Positions 1-8,701 of a stretch of DNA of 33,566 nucleotides are shown here, piece by piece (positions within the stretch are counted from its first letter, which is position 1; each line of letters starts with the position of its first letter). Source of the DNA: Deltaproteobacteria bacterium (GTDB lineage Bacteria; Bdellovibrionota; Bacteriovoracia; Bacteriovoracales; Bacteriovoracaceae); NCBI GenBank assembly GCA_004356615.1, contig SMWT01000100.1:1-33566 (forward strand). The letters run 5' to 3'. The notes beneath the pieces are model-generated. The model was given only the letters and a program-made list of their open reading frames with translations, was not told where the DNA came from and made no database searches. The translations under genes were made by a program, and so were the position numbers.

Positions 1-834
1 GGGGTGGGTCATGAAAGGATTTTTTTGATCTTCATAGCCTTTTTGATCGATAAAAGTGTGGCAGGTAATACATCTATCCACTTTTGGAACTTGAACAAAA
101 TAACGATCATCCTTAACTTTGCTCACAACAATTTGCGAAATCTTAAGTGTAGGATCAAGATAATCAATAATTGGTGCATTTCTAAGCAGCCAGATGGGGT
201 TGTCTAGCGTTTTAGTTTGATCCTGGGCGGCCACTAATTTATCTCGACTGCCAACTAGCTTGTTTATTTTTTCTTTAGTTGCATTTACCTCTGCATACAA
301 AGCGGCCAGGTTCTTTTTGGCCTCTTTCTCATCTTCTTTATATTGTTTTAGTCTGTCTCTCGAGACGCTAAATTCTGCCTTGAGCTTGCGCAATTTTTTA
401 AAGAGATCAACAGCTTCTGGTTTATGGTGATCATGGGCCGTCTCATATTTAAATTGTGTCTCGCCAACAATGGCATTTAAAACACCATTTATAATATTTT
501 CTGCTTTAAGCTTCCCTTTAATTTGATGAATTTTGTCCTTCGCGACTTCTACTTGATCATGTTTTTGAGCTAAATTTTGTTTTTCAAGTGATAGTTCTTT
601 TTTAAACTCTTCTAGTTTTTCACCACTTATTTTTTTATTTGCAACATCGATTTTTTCCTGCAATTTTTTGCGCTTAATACTTTGCGCTTCAATTTGAACT
701 TTTTTCCACGGTCTCAGGTAATCATCGAGAAAAACCCATCCCACCGTTACCAAAAGAAGAACGGATAGAAAGGCAAACACCTTGTTCAAGTTTTCCATAT
801 CATAGGCCATTCCTGGCTCATGTTTTTTGGTCAT
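1..834 (-). CDS. membrane-anchored coiled-coil c-type cytochrome, partial (runs off the left edge)
   Basis: Open minus frame absent from the ORF track because it has no stop in the window. Reads MTKKHEPGMAYDMENLNKVFAFLSVLLLVTVGWVFLDDYLRPWKKVQIEAQ...(long charged coiled coil)...VPKVDRCITCHTFIDQKGYEDQKNPFMTHP. Heme motif CITCH is encoded at 58..72. Directly downstream of the cytochrome b genes. Confidence 0.85.
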   Translation of the reverse strand, partial: MTKKHEPGMAYDMENLNKVFAFLSVLLLVTVGWVFLDDYLRPWKKVQIEAQSIKRKKLQEKIDVANKKISGEKLEEFKKELSLEKQNLAQKHDQVEVAKDKIHQIKGKLKAENIINGVLNAIVGETQFKYETAHDHHKPEAVDLFKKLRKLKAEFSVSRDRLKQYKEDEKEAKKNLAALYAEVNATKEKINKLVGSRDKLVAAQDQTKTLDNPIWLLRNAPIIDYLDPTLKISQIVVSKVKDDRYFVQVPKVDRCITCHTFIDQKGYEDQKNPFMTHP

Positions 835-849
835 TTTAAAACCCTTTCT

Positions 850-1929
850 CTACAAATTAAATTCAAATTCCGGCATAGCGATTATGTATTTCAAACTAAA
901 AAGCCATCTTAAAACCATCTTGATAGGTAGCGTACCCATTGATAGAACCAGAAAAACTAGAAAGTAATAACGAATATTTCCTATCCTCTCCAGCATCTCT
1001 TTTCCCCTTTTCATTTTGGAAAAAAGAAATCCTGGAAGGGACAAGTAAGCAAAAGTTAAAACAATTCCCACGATCTCCCTTAGGAAGATACTCCGTGGCA
1101 TGGGCATATTAAGACCCTTAACCCAGAAAAACTCTGATAGGTTAATGTTGAAGGCTGCTTGAACCTTATGAAAATCCCAAAATTCAAATGGCCCATAAAA
1201 GGTCCAGTTTGGTCCCCGCATGAAGACCCCGATAATAATTAGAAAAATCCATAGGACCAAAAACCCAAAGAGAAATAGAGATATGGCCATGGGCCTTTCT
1301 TTAATCGTGTAGTAACCATTTCCCTTTGGATTGGTATCTAAATATGGAATGGCCAAGAGACCAACTACGATAATACCCGGAAGCACAACTCCCGCCATCC
1401 AAGGATCAAAGTATACAAGCATTTCTTGAAGTCCAAGAAAGTACCAAGGAGCTTTCGCCGGGTTGGGTGCCCAAGTAGGGTTGGCCGGCTCTTCAAGTGG
1501 CGCCTTAAAGATAATCGCCCAGGCAATTAAGAAAACCGTGGCGGCAATCATCATAAAGAGTTCGGTATAGACAAGGTTAGGCCAACACCAAACCTTTTCT
1601 CTCATTTCTGGAGTTCCTTCAACTGGTGGTTCCCCAGCTTCTATTCGAGCATCATTAACTGCCGCTTTATGAAAGCTAAGCCAGGTAAAAAAGCCAAGAG
1701 ATAATATTAAAAGAGAGATGGGAACGTTATCCGGCCAGGTTAGGATTAATAGGAAGTTAGGATCCGTGGCCGCGAGAAAAACCAGCGGTATACCAATGAG
1801 CATAAGCAGAGCATAAAACTTCTTGGTCCCAAAGGTACGGTAAAACTTCATTTGAAGGAAAAAAAGAATTGCCATGATAGGAAAAGACCTGATGGGATCA
1901 GAAATGTAGTTGATAAACTCTTTAATCAT
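850..1929 (-). CDS. cytochrome b C-terminal half (subunit IV/PetD-like), bc-type complex
   Basis: 359 aa multi-TM protein with NPAKAPWYFLGLQEMLVYFDPW (Qo-motif region) followed by further TM segments; adjacent to the b6-like and Rieske genes. Confidence 0.9.
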   Translation of the reverse strand: MIKEFINYISDPIRSFPIMAILFFLQMKFYRTFGTKKFYALLMLIGIPLVFLAATDPNFLLILTWPDNVPISLLILSLGFFTWLSFHKAAVNDARIEAGEPPVEGTPEMREKVWCWPNLVYTELFMMIAATVFLIAWAIIFKAPLEEPANPTWAPNPAKAPWYFLGLQEMLVYFDPWMAGVVLPGIIVVGLLAIPYLDTNPKGNGYYTIKERPMAISLFLFGFLVLWIFLIIIGVFMRGPNWTFYGPFEFWDFHKVQAAFNINLSEFFWVKGLNMPMPRSIFLREIVGIVLTFAYLSLPGFLFSKMKRGKEMLERIGNIRYYFLVFLVLSMGTLPIKMVLRWLFSLKYIIAMPEFEFNL

Positions 1930-1947
1930 AAATTCCTCTTGAATTAT

Positions 1948-2739
1948 CTAAAGTGGGGCCGAAATCCCACCATCCTTTCTTACTCTCCAAAAGTGAATGG
2001 CAATCAAAACTCCCACTACCAGAGGGATAAAAACGCAGTGAAGGATATAAAATCTAAGCAGTGCAGGTTCCCCAACAAATCGTCCGGCCAAGAGTTGGAA
2101 ACGGACGTCGTTTTTATCAGAAACCATTACAAAGTCGCCAATTTGCGCCAGCGTCGCACCAGGTCCACCATGCCCTAGAAAGGGAGTGGCCTTTGCCATA
2201 TTAGAACCAACCGTGATCGCCCAAATGGCCAGCTGATCCCAAGGAAGAAGGTAACCAGTAAATGAAAGAAGCAGGGTGAGTATAAGTAGAATAACCCCTA
2301 CACCCCAGTTAAATTCTCTCGGTGGTTTATATGATCCTGTCATAAAAACCCTAAACATATGCAGCCAAACGGTAATAACCATGGCGTGCGCACCCCAACG
2401 GTGAATCTCTCTCATAATTCCCAGAGGCACATGTTCACGAAGAGCAATAATATCATTGAAAGCATATTCCGCCGTTGGACGGTAATAAAACATTAATAAA
2501 ACACCGGTTACGGTCAAGGCCAAAAAGATAAAAAAGGTTAATCCGCCCATACACCAGGTGTAACCAAGTTGAACGCCAGATTTTTTAAGTTTGATTGGAT
2601 GTAGATGTAAAAAGACGTTTCCAGCAACTACCGCGGCCCTATTTCTTGAATTATTAGGTGGCCCATGACGAAATATAGATTTCCAAACTTGAGTTTCACG
2701 GACTTTTTTTGCAAATCCTTCTATACCATTTCTAAACAT
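1948..2739 (-). CDS. cytochrome b N-terminal half (cytochrome b6-like)
   Basis: YTWCMGGLTFFIFLALTVTGVLLMFYYRPT, HRWGAHAMVITVWLHMFRVFMTGSYKPPREFNWGVGV and LLPWDQLAIWAITVG match cytochrome b/b6 heme-ligand helices. Confidence 0.93.
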   Translation of the reverse strand: MFRNGIEGFAKKVRETQVWKSIFRHGPPNNSRNRAAVVAGNVFLHLHPIKLKKSGVQLGYTWCMGGLTFFIFLALTVTGVLLMFYYRPTAEYAFNDIIALREHVPLGIMREIHRWGAHAMVITVWLHMFRVFMTGSYKPPREFNWGVGVILLILTLLLSFTGYLLPWDQLAIWAITVGSNMAKATPFLGHGGPGATLAQIGDFVMVSDKNDVRFQLLAGRFVGEPALLRFYILHCVFIPLVVGVLIAIHFWRVRKDGGISAPL

Positions 2740-2751
2740 CTTCTCTTCCCT

Positions 2752-3288
2752 TTAAACTTCCAAATAAGACTCGGGATTATCCCATTGACCTTTTTCGTAA
2801 CGATAAATTTTAGTCTTATCGACCTTGATTGTTCCTTCAGGTGTCATGGTTATCTTAAATCTTTCTAAAGGCCTTGGTGCAGGCCCTTCAAAGTTGATAC
2901 CGTTTTGATAAAAACCAGATCCATGGCAAGGACATTTAAATTTCCTTTCGCCGGCCAGCCAGTTTGGAATGCAGCCCAGGTGGGTACAGATATTAGAAAG
3001 AGCGGCCAGCCTCCCTTCCAACTTGATAATCCAAACTCCGTATTTTACCTTCCACCGTTCATCAACCCCTTCTTCATAATCCGCGGGATTGCCAGCAAGA
3101 AAATCCATTTCTGGTTCAAAGTTGACGTTGGGGAAGGTAAACCGAAAGGTTAGCCCTAAAAGTCCAGCAACTGCTGCAGTAAAGGCAACCCAACCAACGG
3201 TTAGATAACTAAAAAATTCTCTTCTATTAATGTTGGTCTTGGTCTCTTCGCTCATGACCTTTCCACCTTTTATTGCAAGGGTATTCAT
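2752..3288 (-). CDS. Rieske [2Fe-2S] protein of the bc complex
   Basis: Cluster-binding boxes CTHLGCIPNW and CPCHGSGF; N-terminal RREFFSYLTVGWVAFTAAVAGLLGL signal/TM segment. Confidence 0.94.
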   Translation of the reverse strand: MNTLAIKGGKVMSEETKTNINRREFFSYLTVGWVAFTAAVAGLLGLTFRFTFPNVNFEPEMDFLAGNPADYEEGVDERWKVKYGVWIIKLEGRLAALSNICTHLGCIPNWLAGERKFKCPCHGSGFYQNGINFEGPAPRPLERFKITMTPEGTIKVDKTKIYRYEKGQWDNPESYLEV

Positions 3289-3352
3289 AAATTAAGGGTA
3301 TGACCCTTAACTTATCAAATTTTTCCTAAAAAGGAATTATGTTTAAATTAAA

Positions 3353-4192
3353 TCAATTTTTCAAATATTTATAAACTTCTTCTGCCCTAGTTTTCAATTG
3401 AATATTCTTTTCATTTTGCATCATTTCAACAACTAGGTTACTCGCCTCGGTCCATTTACTTTTTTCCAGTTCATTTAAAACATTAATTTTAAGCCCCGTT
3501 AACTCGTGAGGTTTAAAGCCATCACTTGCATTTAGCGTCATAATTTCTTTTAAAACCGGTAGGGCCTTCTTATTTTTGGGCGCAATCAAGGCCGTAGCAG
3601 CGGAAAAACGCACACCCCGGTCATCACTAGTTAAGAGAGTTGCTATTTTAGGATAGGCCTTATCCACATGATGAGAGGCCAAGGCCAAAATAGCAGCTTG
3701 TTTTAATCCGTTATCTGATTCATCTAAAAAGGGTATTAGAACATCCCAATCAAATTCGATATCTTGTGGCATATTCCCTATGGCAACGATGGAATGAAAT
3801 AAGATATTTGCATCATCTTCATTTTCTAAAGCGTAGGTAATCGTGGGAAGCGCATTTGAGCTCTTAAGCACCCCAAAGGCAACAATGATAAAATCCCGAG
3901 TTCGAGGATCCTGGCTGGCCTTATAAATGCCAATTAAATCATCCACGAATTGGGGAATATCTTCCTGTGGAATACTAGAGGTAGCAATTAACTTGGAAAG
4001 TTCAAATGCTGCTACCCATCTATTGCCAAAGGTTTTAGATTTCATTTCATAAATGAGGTCTTGATGGGATCTATCGGTAAATAGGAGCTTTGAAGCACCA
4101 AATACGATGAGCACCGCCACGAGAGTTATAGCGATAGGCATCACGAGGCTGCCTAATAGGGGGCTATCCAAAAGTTTTTTAGGTTTATCCAT
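3353..4192 (-). CDS. membrane-anchored HEAT-repeat protein
   Basis: N-terminal TM (LVMPIAITLVAVLIVFGASKLLF) followed by repeated helical units (DNGLKQAAILALASHHVDKAYPKIATLLTSDDRGVRFSAATALIAPKNKKALPVLKEIM). Same strand as the Rieske/cytochrome b genes and just upstream. Confidence 0.75.
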   Translation of the reverse strand: MDKPKKLLDSPLLGSLVMPIAITLVAVLIVFGASKLLFTDRSHQDLIYEMKSKTFGNRWVAAFELSKLIATSSIPQEDIPQFVDDLIGIYKASQDPRTRDFIIVAFGVLKSSNALPTITYALENEDDANILFHSIVAIGNMPQDIEFDWDVLIPFLDESDNGLKQAAILALASHHVDKAYPKIATLLTSDDRGVRFSAATALIAPKNKKALPVLKEIMTLNASDGFKPHELTGLKINVLNELEKSKWTEASNLVVEMMQNEKNIQLKTRAEEVYKYLKN

Positions 4193-4271
4193 TTTCTTGC
4201 AAAAGTTTTAATACACTGCTATTAGTTTCGGGGAAATTAACAAAACAAATAACAGAAAGCTAGATAATTTT

Positions 4272-4817
4272 ATGGCCTATTTACTTAGAACTTTAATTAT
4301 ATTAATGGTGCTCCTAATCGGTGCAACATCCATGACAGCTTTGGGCTGGCTCAGTTTTTCTTTTTCCCATATTAAATTGGCCATCGCTGCATTTTTATTT
4401 ACCATGTTTGCCCAGGCCTTTGTGATGTTTTATTTTATTGGAGTTTCGCGCTTAGTTAGTAATATTTATCAAATATTAACTTCGGGAGCTAACCTAGAAG
4501 AATTATTCGAAGACCCTCCTAAAGACCTCGATCCTTATGTAAAGAAAACCAAGCAATTTCTTCATGAAACAACCGTAGGAAAAAGACAGACTGTTCCCTG
4601 GACCATGTTAATGCTAGTTCTTGGTATGTTTGCATTCTTGTTAGGTGGTGCTTATGACACTGGAATGGTTTCAAAACCTATTCATTCCGGTTTGGCCTAC
4701 GGCTTTATTGCTGCAATGCTTATCGGTTCTGTTCGTCAGTGGTACTACTTGGGGAAGGCCCATAAAACTCTTAGAAAATTAAAATCTCTTTTTTCAATTT
4801 CTGATAACGCTATGTAG
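4272..4817 (+). CDS. hypothetical multi-TM protein
   Basis: 181 aa ORF with several hydrophobic segments; divergent from the bc operon. Confidence 0.75.
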   Translation: MAYLLRTLIILMVLLIGATSMTALGWLSFSFSHIKLAIAAFLFTMFAQAFVMFYFIGVSRLVSNIYQILTSGANLEELFEDPPKDLDPYVKKTKQFLHETTVGKRQTVPWTMLMLVLGMFAFLLGGAYDTGMVSKPIHSGLAYGFIAAMLIGSVRQWYYLGKAHKTLRKLKSLFSISDNAM

Positions 4818-6110
4818 CTATAAACCTTTAATCCAAATAAAAACCCTTCCTTTGCCGAGTGGATTTTTTATTTTGGTCCGGGTTTCGTAGAGAGTGGCCT
4901 CTTCTGTTTCCATTACTTGGGCCAAGAACTCCTTGAGGAATTTTTTAGGCACAAAAATATTATAGTAGAGACCGCCGGGAACGTAGGTACCGGGTTTTAC
5001 ATTATCTACTTGGGTGACTTGGTACTTTGTGAGCAGAGTATCTAATTTTTTCTTAATTGCTCCCGGATGAACTGATTCCATCATAATGCGATATATTTTT
5101 CTATTACCATAGCGATTATCTCTAATCGCTCGTTTCTTAAACTCTTCATATTCTGAATGTTCTAAATCGGTGATGTTAAAATCTTTTGGTAGGGCCTTCC
5201 AGGAGGTTAGAATAACCTCTGATTCGGTTTCAAATTCAGCATCGATAGTTTCTTTAGTCTCAAGATTTGTGATCTCCTCTAAATTTTTCGCTGGAGCTTT
5301 TAAGGCTGCCAATTCCTTAGGGTTTACTTTTTTAAAAAAAATTTTATTTCCTTCCCCTTTTTTTTGCGGCTCAAAAATTTCAATTTTACCTATTAGGATT
5401 TTTTCATACCATTTGTTGAAGTGTTTAATACCGATGATAAGGGCATACCCGAGAAGCAAAAGGGCCATGACTTCTAAAAAGGGTCCAATATTATCTTTTA
5501 TCAACTGTTTGGCATTTATCTTTTTGTATTGTTTTACTGGAATATGTAGATGTTTTTTTAATTTTTTAATAAATATCGGCCATTCATCAAACAGGGTGAC
5601 TTCTAAACTTGAAAGGATGTCATCATCGGCCGGCCCATAAAAATCTTTAGAAAGTTTTTTCTCGATGGCCACTTTGTCAAAGGTCAGGTGCAAATTGTGA
5701 GTGGCCAAATTTCCCACATGAAAAATATTGTTAAAGTATTCATCAAAATAGGGAAAGGCCTCTAAAAAAAAGTTTCGAAGAATTGTGGCCATCCTAGGAA
5801 CAGGAATGCCTGTCTCCCTAGAAAGTTCTAGTAGGGAAGTTTTTTTATAAATAAAGGTGTAGGCCAAGAGCCGTTCCATTAAAAAATTGAGCCATGAAAT
5901 CAAAGGCCCCACTTTTACAATAGATTTGGCAAATTCAAAACGCTGGATTATTTGCGCTAAATTTTGATCCTGGCCAAAAAACAAAGTCCAAAATTCTTCA
6001 AATTCCTTGGTATATTTTCCCTTCCAGGTAACACTGTAAATATTTAACTTGAGCCACTTTCGATACTCTCGAATGTCTTGGTCTAAAAACCTAATTTCTT
6101 TTTCTTCCAT
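4818..6110 (-). CDS. hypothetical single-TM protein with a possible N-terminal HTH-like segment
   Basis: 430 aa ORF; LLELSRETGIPVPRMATILRNFF in the N-terminal part and one TM (PFLEVMALLLLGYALIIGI) mid-protein. Confidence 0.75.
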   Translation of the reverse strand: MEEKEIRFLDQDIREYRKWLKLNIYSVTWKGKYTKEFEEFWTLFFGQDQNLAQIIQRFEFAKSIVKVGPLISWLNFLMERLLAYTFIYKKTSLLELSRETGIPVPRMATILRNFFLEAFPYFDEYFNNIFHVGNLATHNLHLTFDKVAIEKKLSKDFYGPADDDILSSLEVTLFDEWPIFIKKLKKHLHIPVKQYKKINAKQLIKDNIGPFLEVMALLLLGYALIIGIKHFNKWYEKILIGKIEIFEPQKKGEGNKIFFKKVNPKELAALKAPAKNLEEITNLETKETIDAEFETESEVILTSWKALPKDFNITDLEHSEYEEFKKRAIRDNRYGNRKIYRIMMESVHPGAIKKKLDTLLTKYQVTQVDNVKPGTYVPGGLYYNIFVPKKFLKEFLAQVMETEEATLYETRTKIKNPLGKGRVFIWIKGL

Positions 6111-6113
6111 TAA

Positions 6114-7298
6114 CTATCTTATAGATTCCAAAAGGATTGCTATCCCTTGTCCGCCACCAATACAGGCGGAAGCAATGCCTCTTTTAAGTTTAAGCTCATT
6201 TAGCTGTCTGGCCAAAGTGAGAGAAATTCTCACCCCCGTCGCTGCTAGAGGATGACCTATGGCCGTGGCGCCTCCCCAGATATTTAATTTACTAGAATCT
6301 AGATTCAATTCCTTAACCACCGCCAAAGTTTGTGCAGCAAAGGCCTCATTAATTTCAAAAAGATCGATCTCGTCCATCTTTAAGTTATTCTTTTCCAACA
6401 TCTCTCTAATAACCGGTACCGGTCCTATACCCATAATTTTAGGATTCACCCCTAACGTATGGCCATCTATAATTTCGGCCAATGGAGTCAGTCCTTCTTT
6501 TTCCACAAAACTCTCGGAGGCCACAAGAACTGAGGCAGCACCATCGACAATTCCTGAAGCCGTGGCGGCGGTTACAACTCCGCCTGGTTTAAAGTTTGGT
6601 GCTAATTTTTTCATTGCTTCAAGTGAGACATCTTCTCTTAGGTGTTCATCGCGACTAAGCTCACCCCTTTTTAATTTAACTGGTGCCAATTCACCTTGAA
6701 GCAGATTTTCCTTATAGGCATTGGACGTTTTTTTATGGGAGTTAACAGAAAATACTTCACATTCATCTCTGGTTATTTCATACATTTCCGCCAAGGTTTC
6801 GGCGGTTACTCCCATCGGGATATTGCAATGCTGATCAGTCAGAGCATCAAGCAACATATCTATTGATTTGAGCGGGCCATACTTAGTTCCAAAGCGGGCA
6901 CCGTAAGTAAGATGAGGAACCATGGACATATTTTCAGTTCCACTGGCCAGTAGGCAATGGGCCTGACCAAGCTTGATTAAGTTAAAGGACTGCAAGATGG
7001 CCTCAATCCCCGAGCCACAAAGTCGGTTTATGGTTATTCCCGGAGTTGATTCAGGCATTCCAGACTTTAAAGCGAGGTGTCTTCCTCCATACATTGTATC
7101 TGTAGAAGAGGGCACTACATTACCCAATATAACCTGATCAATTTTATCTGGTGAGAGGCCAATCTCTTCTAGCATGGCCGTAGTAGCATGAACTGCCAGA
7201 TCAACTGGTTTAATTTTAATCAAAGATCCGCCAAAAGAGCCAAAAGGCGTTCTTTTTCCAGCAACTAGATAAATTTTTCCAGGATAAACCTGCGACAT
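6114..7298 (-). CDS. thiolase / acetyl-CoA acetyltransferase
   Basis: NRLCGSGIEAI, NEAFAAQTLAVVKEL, GGATAIGHPLAATGVR and CIGGGQGIA thiolase signatures. Start moved to MSQVYPGK because GGGAGG lies just upstream (gggaggaaaatATG). Confidence 0.95.
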   Translation of the reverse strand: MSQVYPGKIYLVAGKRTPFGSFGGSLIKIKPVDLAVHATTAMLEEIGLSPDKIDQVILGNVVPSSTDTMYGGRHLALKSGMPESTPGITINRLCGSGIEAILQSFNLIKLGQAHCLLASGTENMSMVPHLTYGARFGTKYGPLKSIDMLLDALTDQHCNIPMGVTAETLAEMYEITRDECEVFSVNSHKKTSNAYKENLLQGELAPVKLKRGELSRDEHLREDVSLEAMKKLAPNFKPGGVVTAATASGIVDGAASVLVASESFVEKEGLTPLAEIIDGHTLGVNPKIMGIGPVPVIREMLEKNNLKMDEIDLFEINEAFAAQTLAVVKELNLDSSKLNIWGGATAIGHPLAATGVRISLTLARQLNELKLKRGIASACIGGGQGIAILLESIR

Positions 7299-7366
7299 AT
7301 TTTCCTCCCTGCCATTGTTTTTGATAGGACGTATCATATAAGAAACACCCATAGAATAGAAGAATT

Positions 7367-7813
7367 ATGAGTACCAGTAGACACGTAGCTTTGGCCAAAC
7401 AAAACGCAAGAGCAGCTCAAGAGGCGCGTCATGTGCGTAATGTCCGCAAAATGAATCGGTCACAACGAGACGAGCTTGTAAAAGTTAGAGAAGAAAATAT
7501 AAGGGCGGTTAAATCGGTCAAGCGGGACTACTATCTGCAACTTAGCTCGCTTAAAGAAAGGCAAGGGGTTGTGGTAAAGAAACTCCAAACTAAAATCATA
7601 AAAGCTGTCAATTTTGAAAATCAGCGGGCCAAGAAGACCATCACTGAGCTTAGAACAATTCATAATGATCAAATAATAAGACTGCGGGCCACACAAGAGG
7701 GCCAACTGCAAAGTTTAAGAGATGAACATCAGATACAACTCGATAATGCCATCAGGAAATACAAATTAGAAAGAGAGAAATTTGAACCTGCAACGGCCAA
7801 GGAGAAGAGATAG
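7367..7813 (+). CDS. hypothetical charged coiled-coil protein
   Basis: 148 aa, heptad-like and K/R/E/Q-rich; its stop overlaps the GTG start of the next gene. Confidence 0.75.
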   Translation: MSTSRHVALAKQNARAAQEARHVRNVRKMNRSQRDELVKVREENIRAVKSVKRDYYLQLSSLKERQGVVVKKLQTKIIKAVNFENQRAKKTITELRTIHNDQIIRLRATQEGQLQSLRDEHQIQLDNAIRKYKLEREKFEPATAKEKR

Positions 7814-8232
7814 TGGAAACAGTAAAAAGGGATATTTTTATCAATGGACGTGCCAAGGCCTTTGAAATTATCCAGATGTTAAATGAAACGGAAAAGGTAA
7901 ATATTTTAAAGAAAATTCAGCTTAAAAATCCCAAACTTGCAGAAGAGTTGATGGAAAACAGTTACAGTTTTAAAGATATTGCTAAATTAAAAGATAGTGA
8001 GATAACCAACATTTTTGCTAAAATACCTCCTCAGGTTTTTGGTGTGGCGCTTAGAAATTTAAATATTGAGTTTCAAAGAAGAGTACTTACCCTGGCCCCT
8101 AGAAAATATGCCGAAAGCGCGTATGACACGCTTATTAGTCATCTTGGTGATGAAAACATTCATATAAAAAGGGCCCGCAATAGGGTTTCTGAAATCGTCA
8201 TTGAAATAATTAGAAGCAACTCTAAGCGTTAG
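7813..8232 (+). CDS. stand-alone FliG-like domain protein
   Basis: GTG start. GRAKAFEIIQMLNETEKVNILKKIQLKNPKLAEELMENSYSFKDIAKLKDSEITNIFAKIPPQVFGVALRNLN...RKYAESAYDTLISHLG resembles the FliG middle/C-terminal pattern (KAA.IL..L, P.LAE.I...M/F.F.DL..L.D..I, ALK). Confidence 0.7.
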   Translation: METVKRDIFINGRAKAFEIIQMLNETEKVNILKKIQLKNPKLAEELMENSYSFKDIAKLKDSEITNIFAKIPPQVFGVALRNLNIEFQRRVLTLAPRKYAESAYDTLISHLGDENIHIKRARNRVSEIVIEIIRSNSKR

Positions 8233-8698
8233 TCCTTACTACACCTGATTTTCTGCGATAATCATCTATTGAATTTAAATACCGGCCTTCCATATCGGGA
8301 GTTAAAATCTTAAATTCTCTAGTCATGTCATCTTGAAAGATCGATTGATCCTTCATTAATTTTCCGGTGTAGATTAGAGTATCCGTAATATTTTTCATCA
8401 CTTCTCCCAGCCAAAGAGGCCTGGAGTTCATAACCTTTAAAATAGCTTCTTTAGAAATTTTGACAATTTCTGAATCCATGGTGGCCACAGCAGTGGCCCC
8501 ACGATGTTTTTCGTTGGTAAAGATGGAAACTTCACCCACTAAACTGCCAGCGTCTATATTTCGATAAGGGTCCAACCGATCACCCTTTTCTTTAAATATT
8601 CCAATCTCTCCGGATTTTATGATGAAAAGCTCACTAATCATCTCTCCTTCAACAAATAAAACATCGCCTTCTTTTAGTTTTAATAATGCATTATCCAT
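8222..8698 (-). CDS. cyclic nucleotide-binding domain protein
   Basis: LKEGDVLFVEGEMISELFIIKSGEIGIFKE...GSLVGEVSIFTNEKHRGATAVATMDSEIVKISKEAI is a cNMP-binding beta-roll pattern. Confidence 0.88.
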   Translation of the reverse strand: MDNALLKLKEGDVLFVEGEMISELFIIKSGEIGIFKEKGDRLDPYRNIDAGSLVGEVSIFTNEKHRGATAVATMDSEIVKISKEAILKVMNSRPLWLGEVMKNITDTLIYTGKLMKDQSIFQDDMTREFKILTPDMEGRYLNSIDDYRRKSGVVRTNA

Positions 8699-8701
8699 AT
8701 C

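Noticed and set aside
4-207. 67-aa plus-strand ORF at the left edge
   Set aside because: It is antisense to a clear cytochrome c frame with a CITCH heme motif; no support as a gene.
1852-2178. 108-aa plus-strand ORF
   Set aside because: Antisense to well-supported cytochrome b genes; low-complexity translation with no domain signal.
5170-5640. 156-aa plus-strand ORF
   Set aside because: Shadow ORF opposite the 430-aa minus-strand gene; no plausible domain or RBS.
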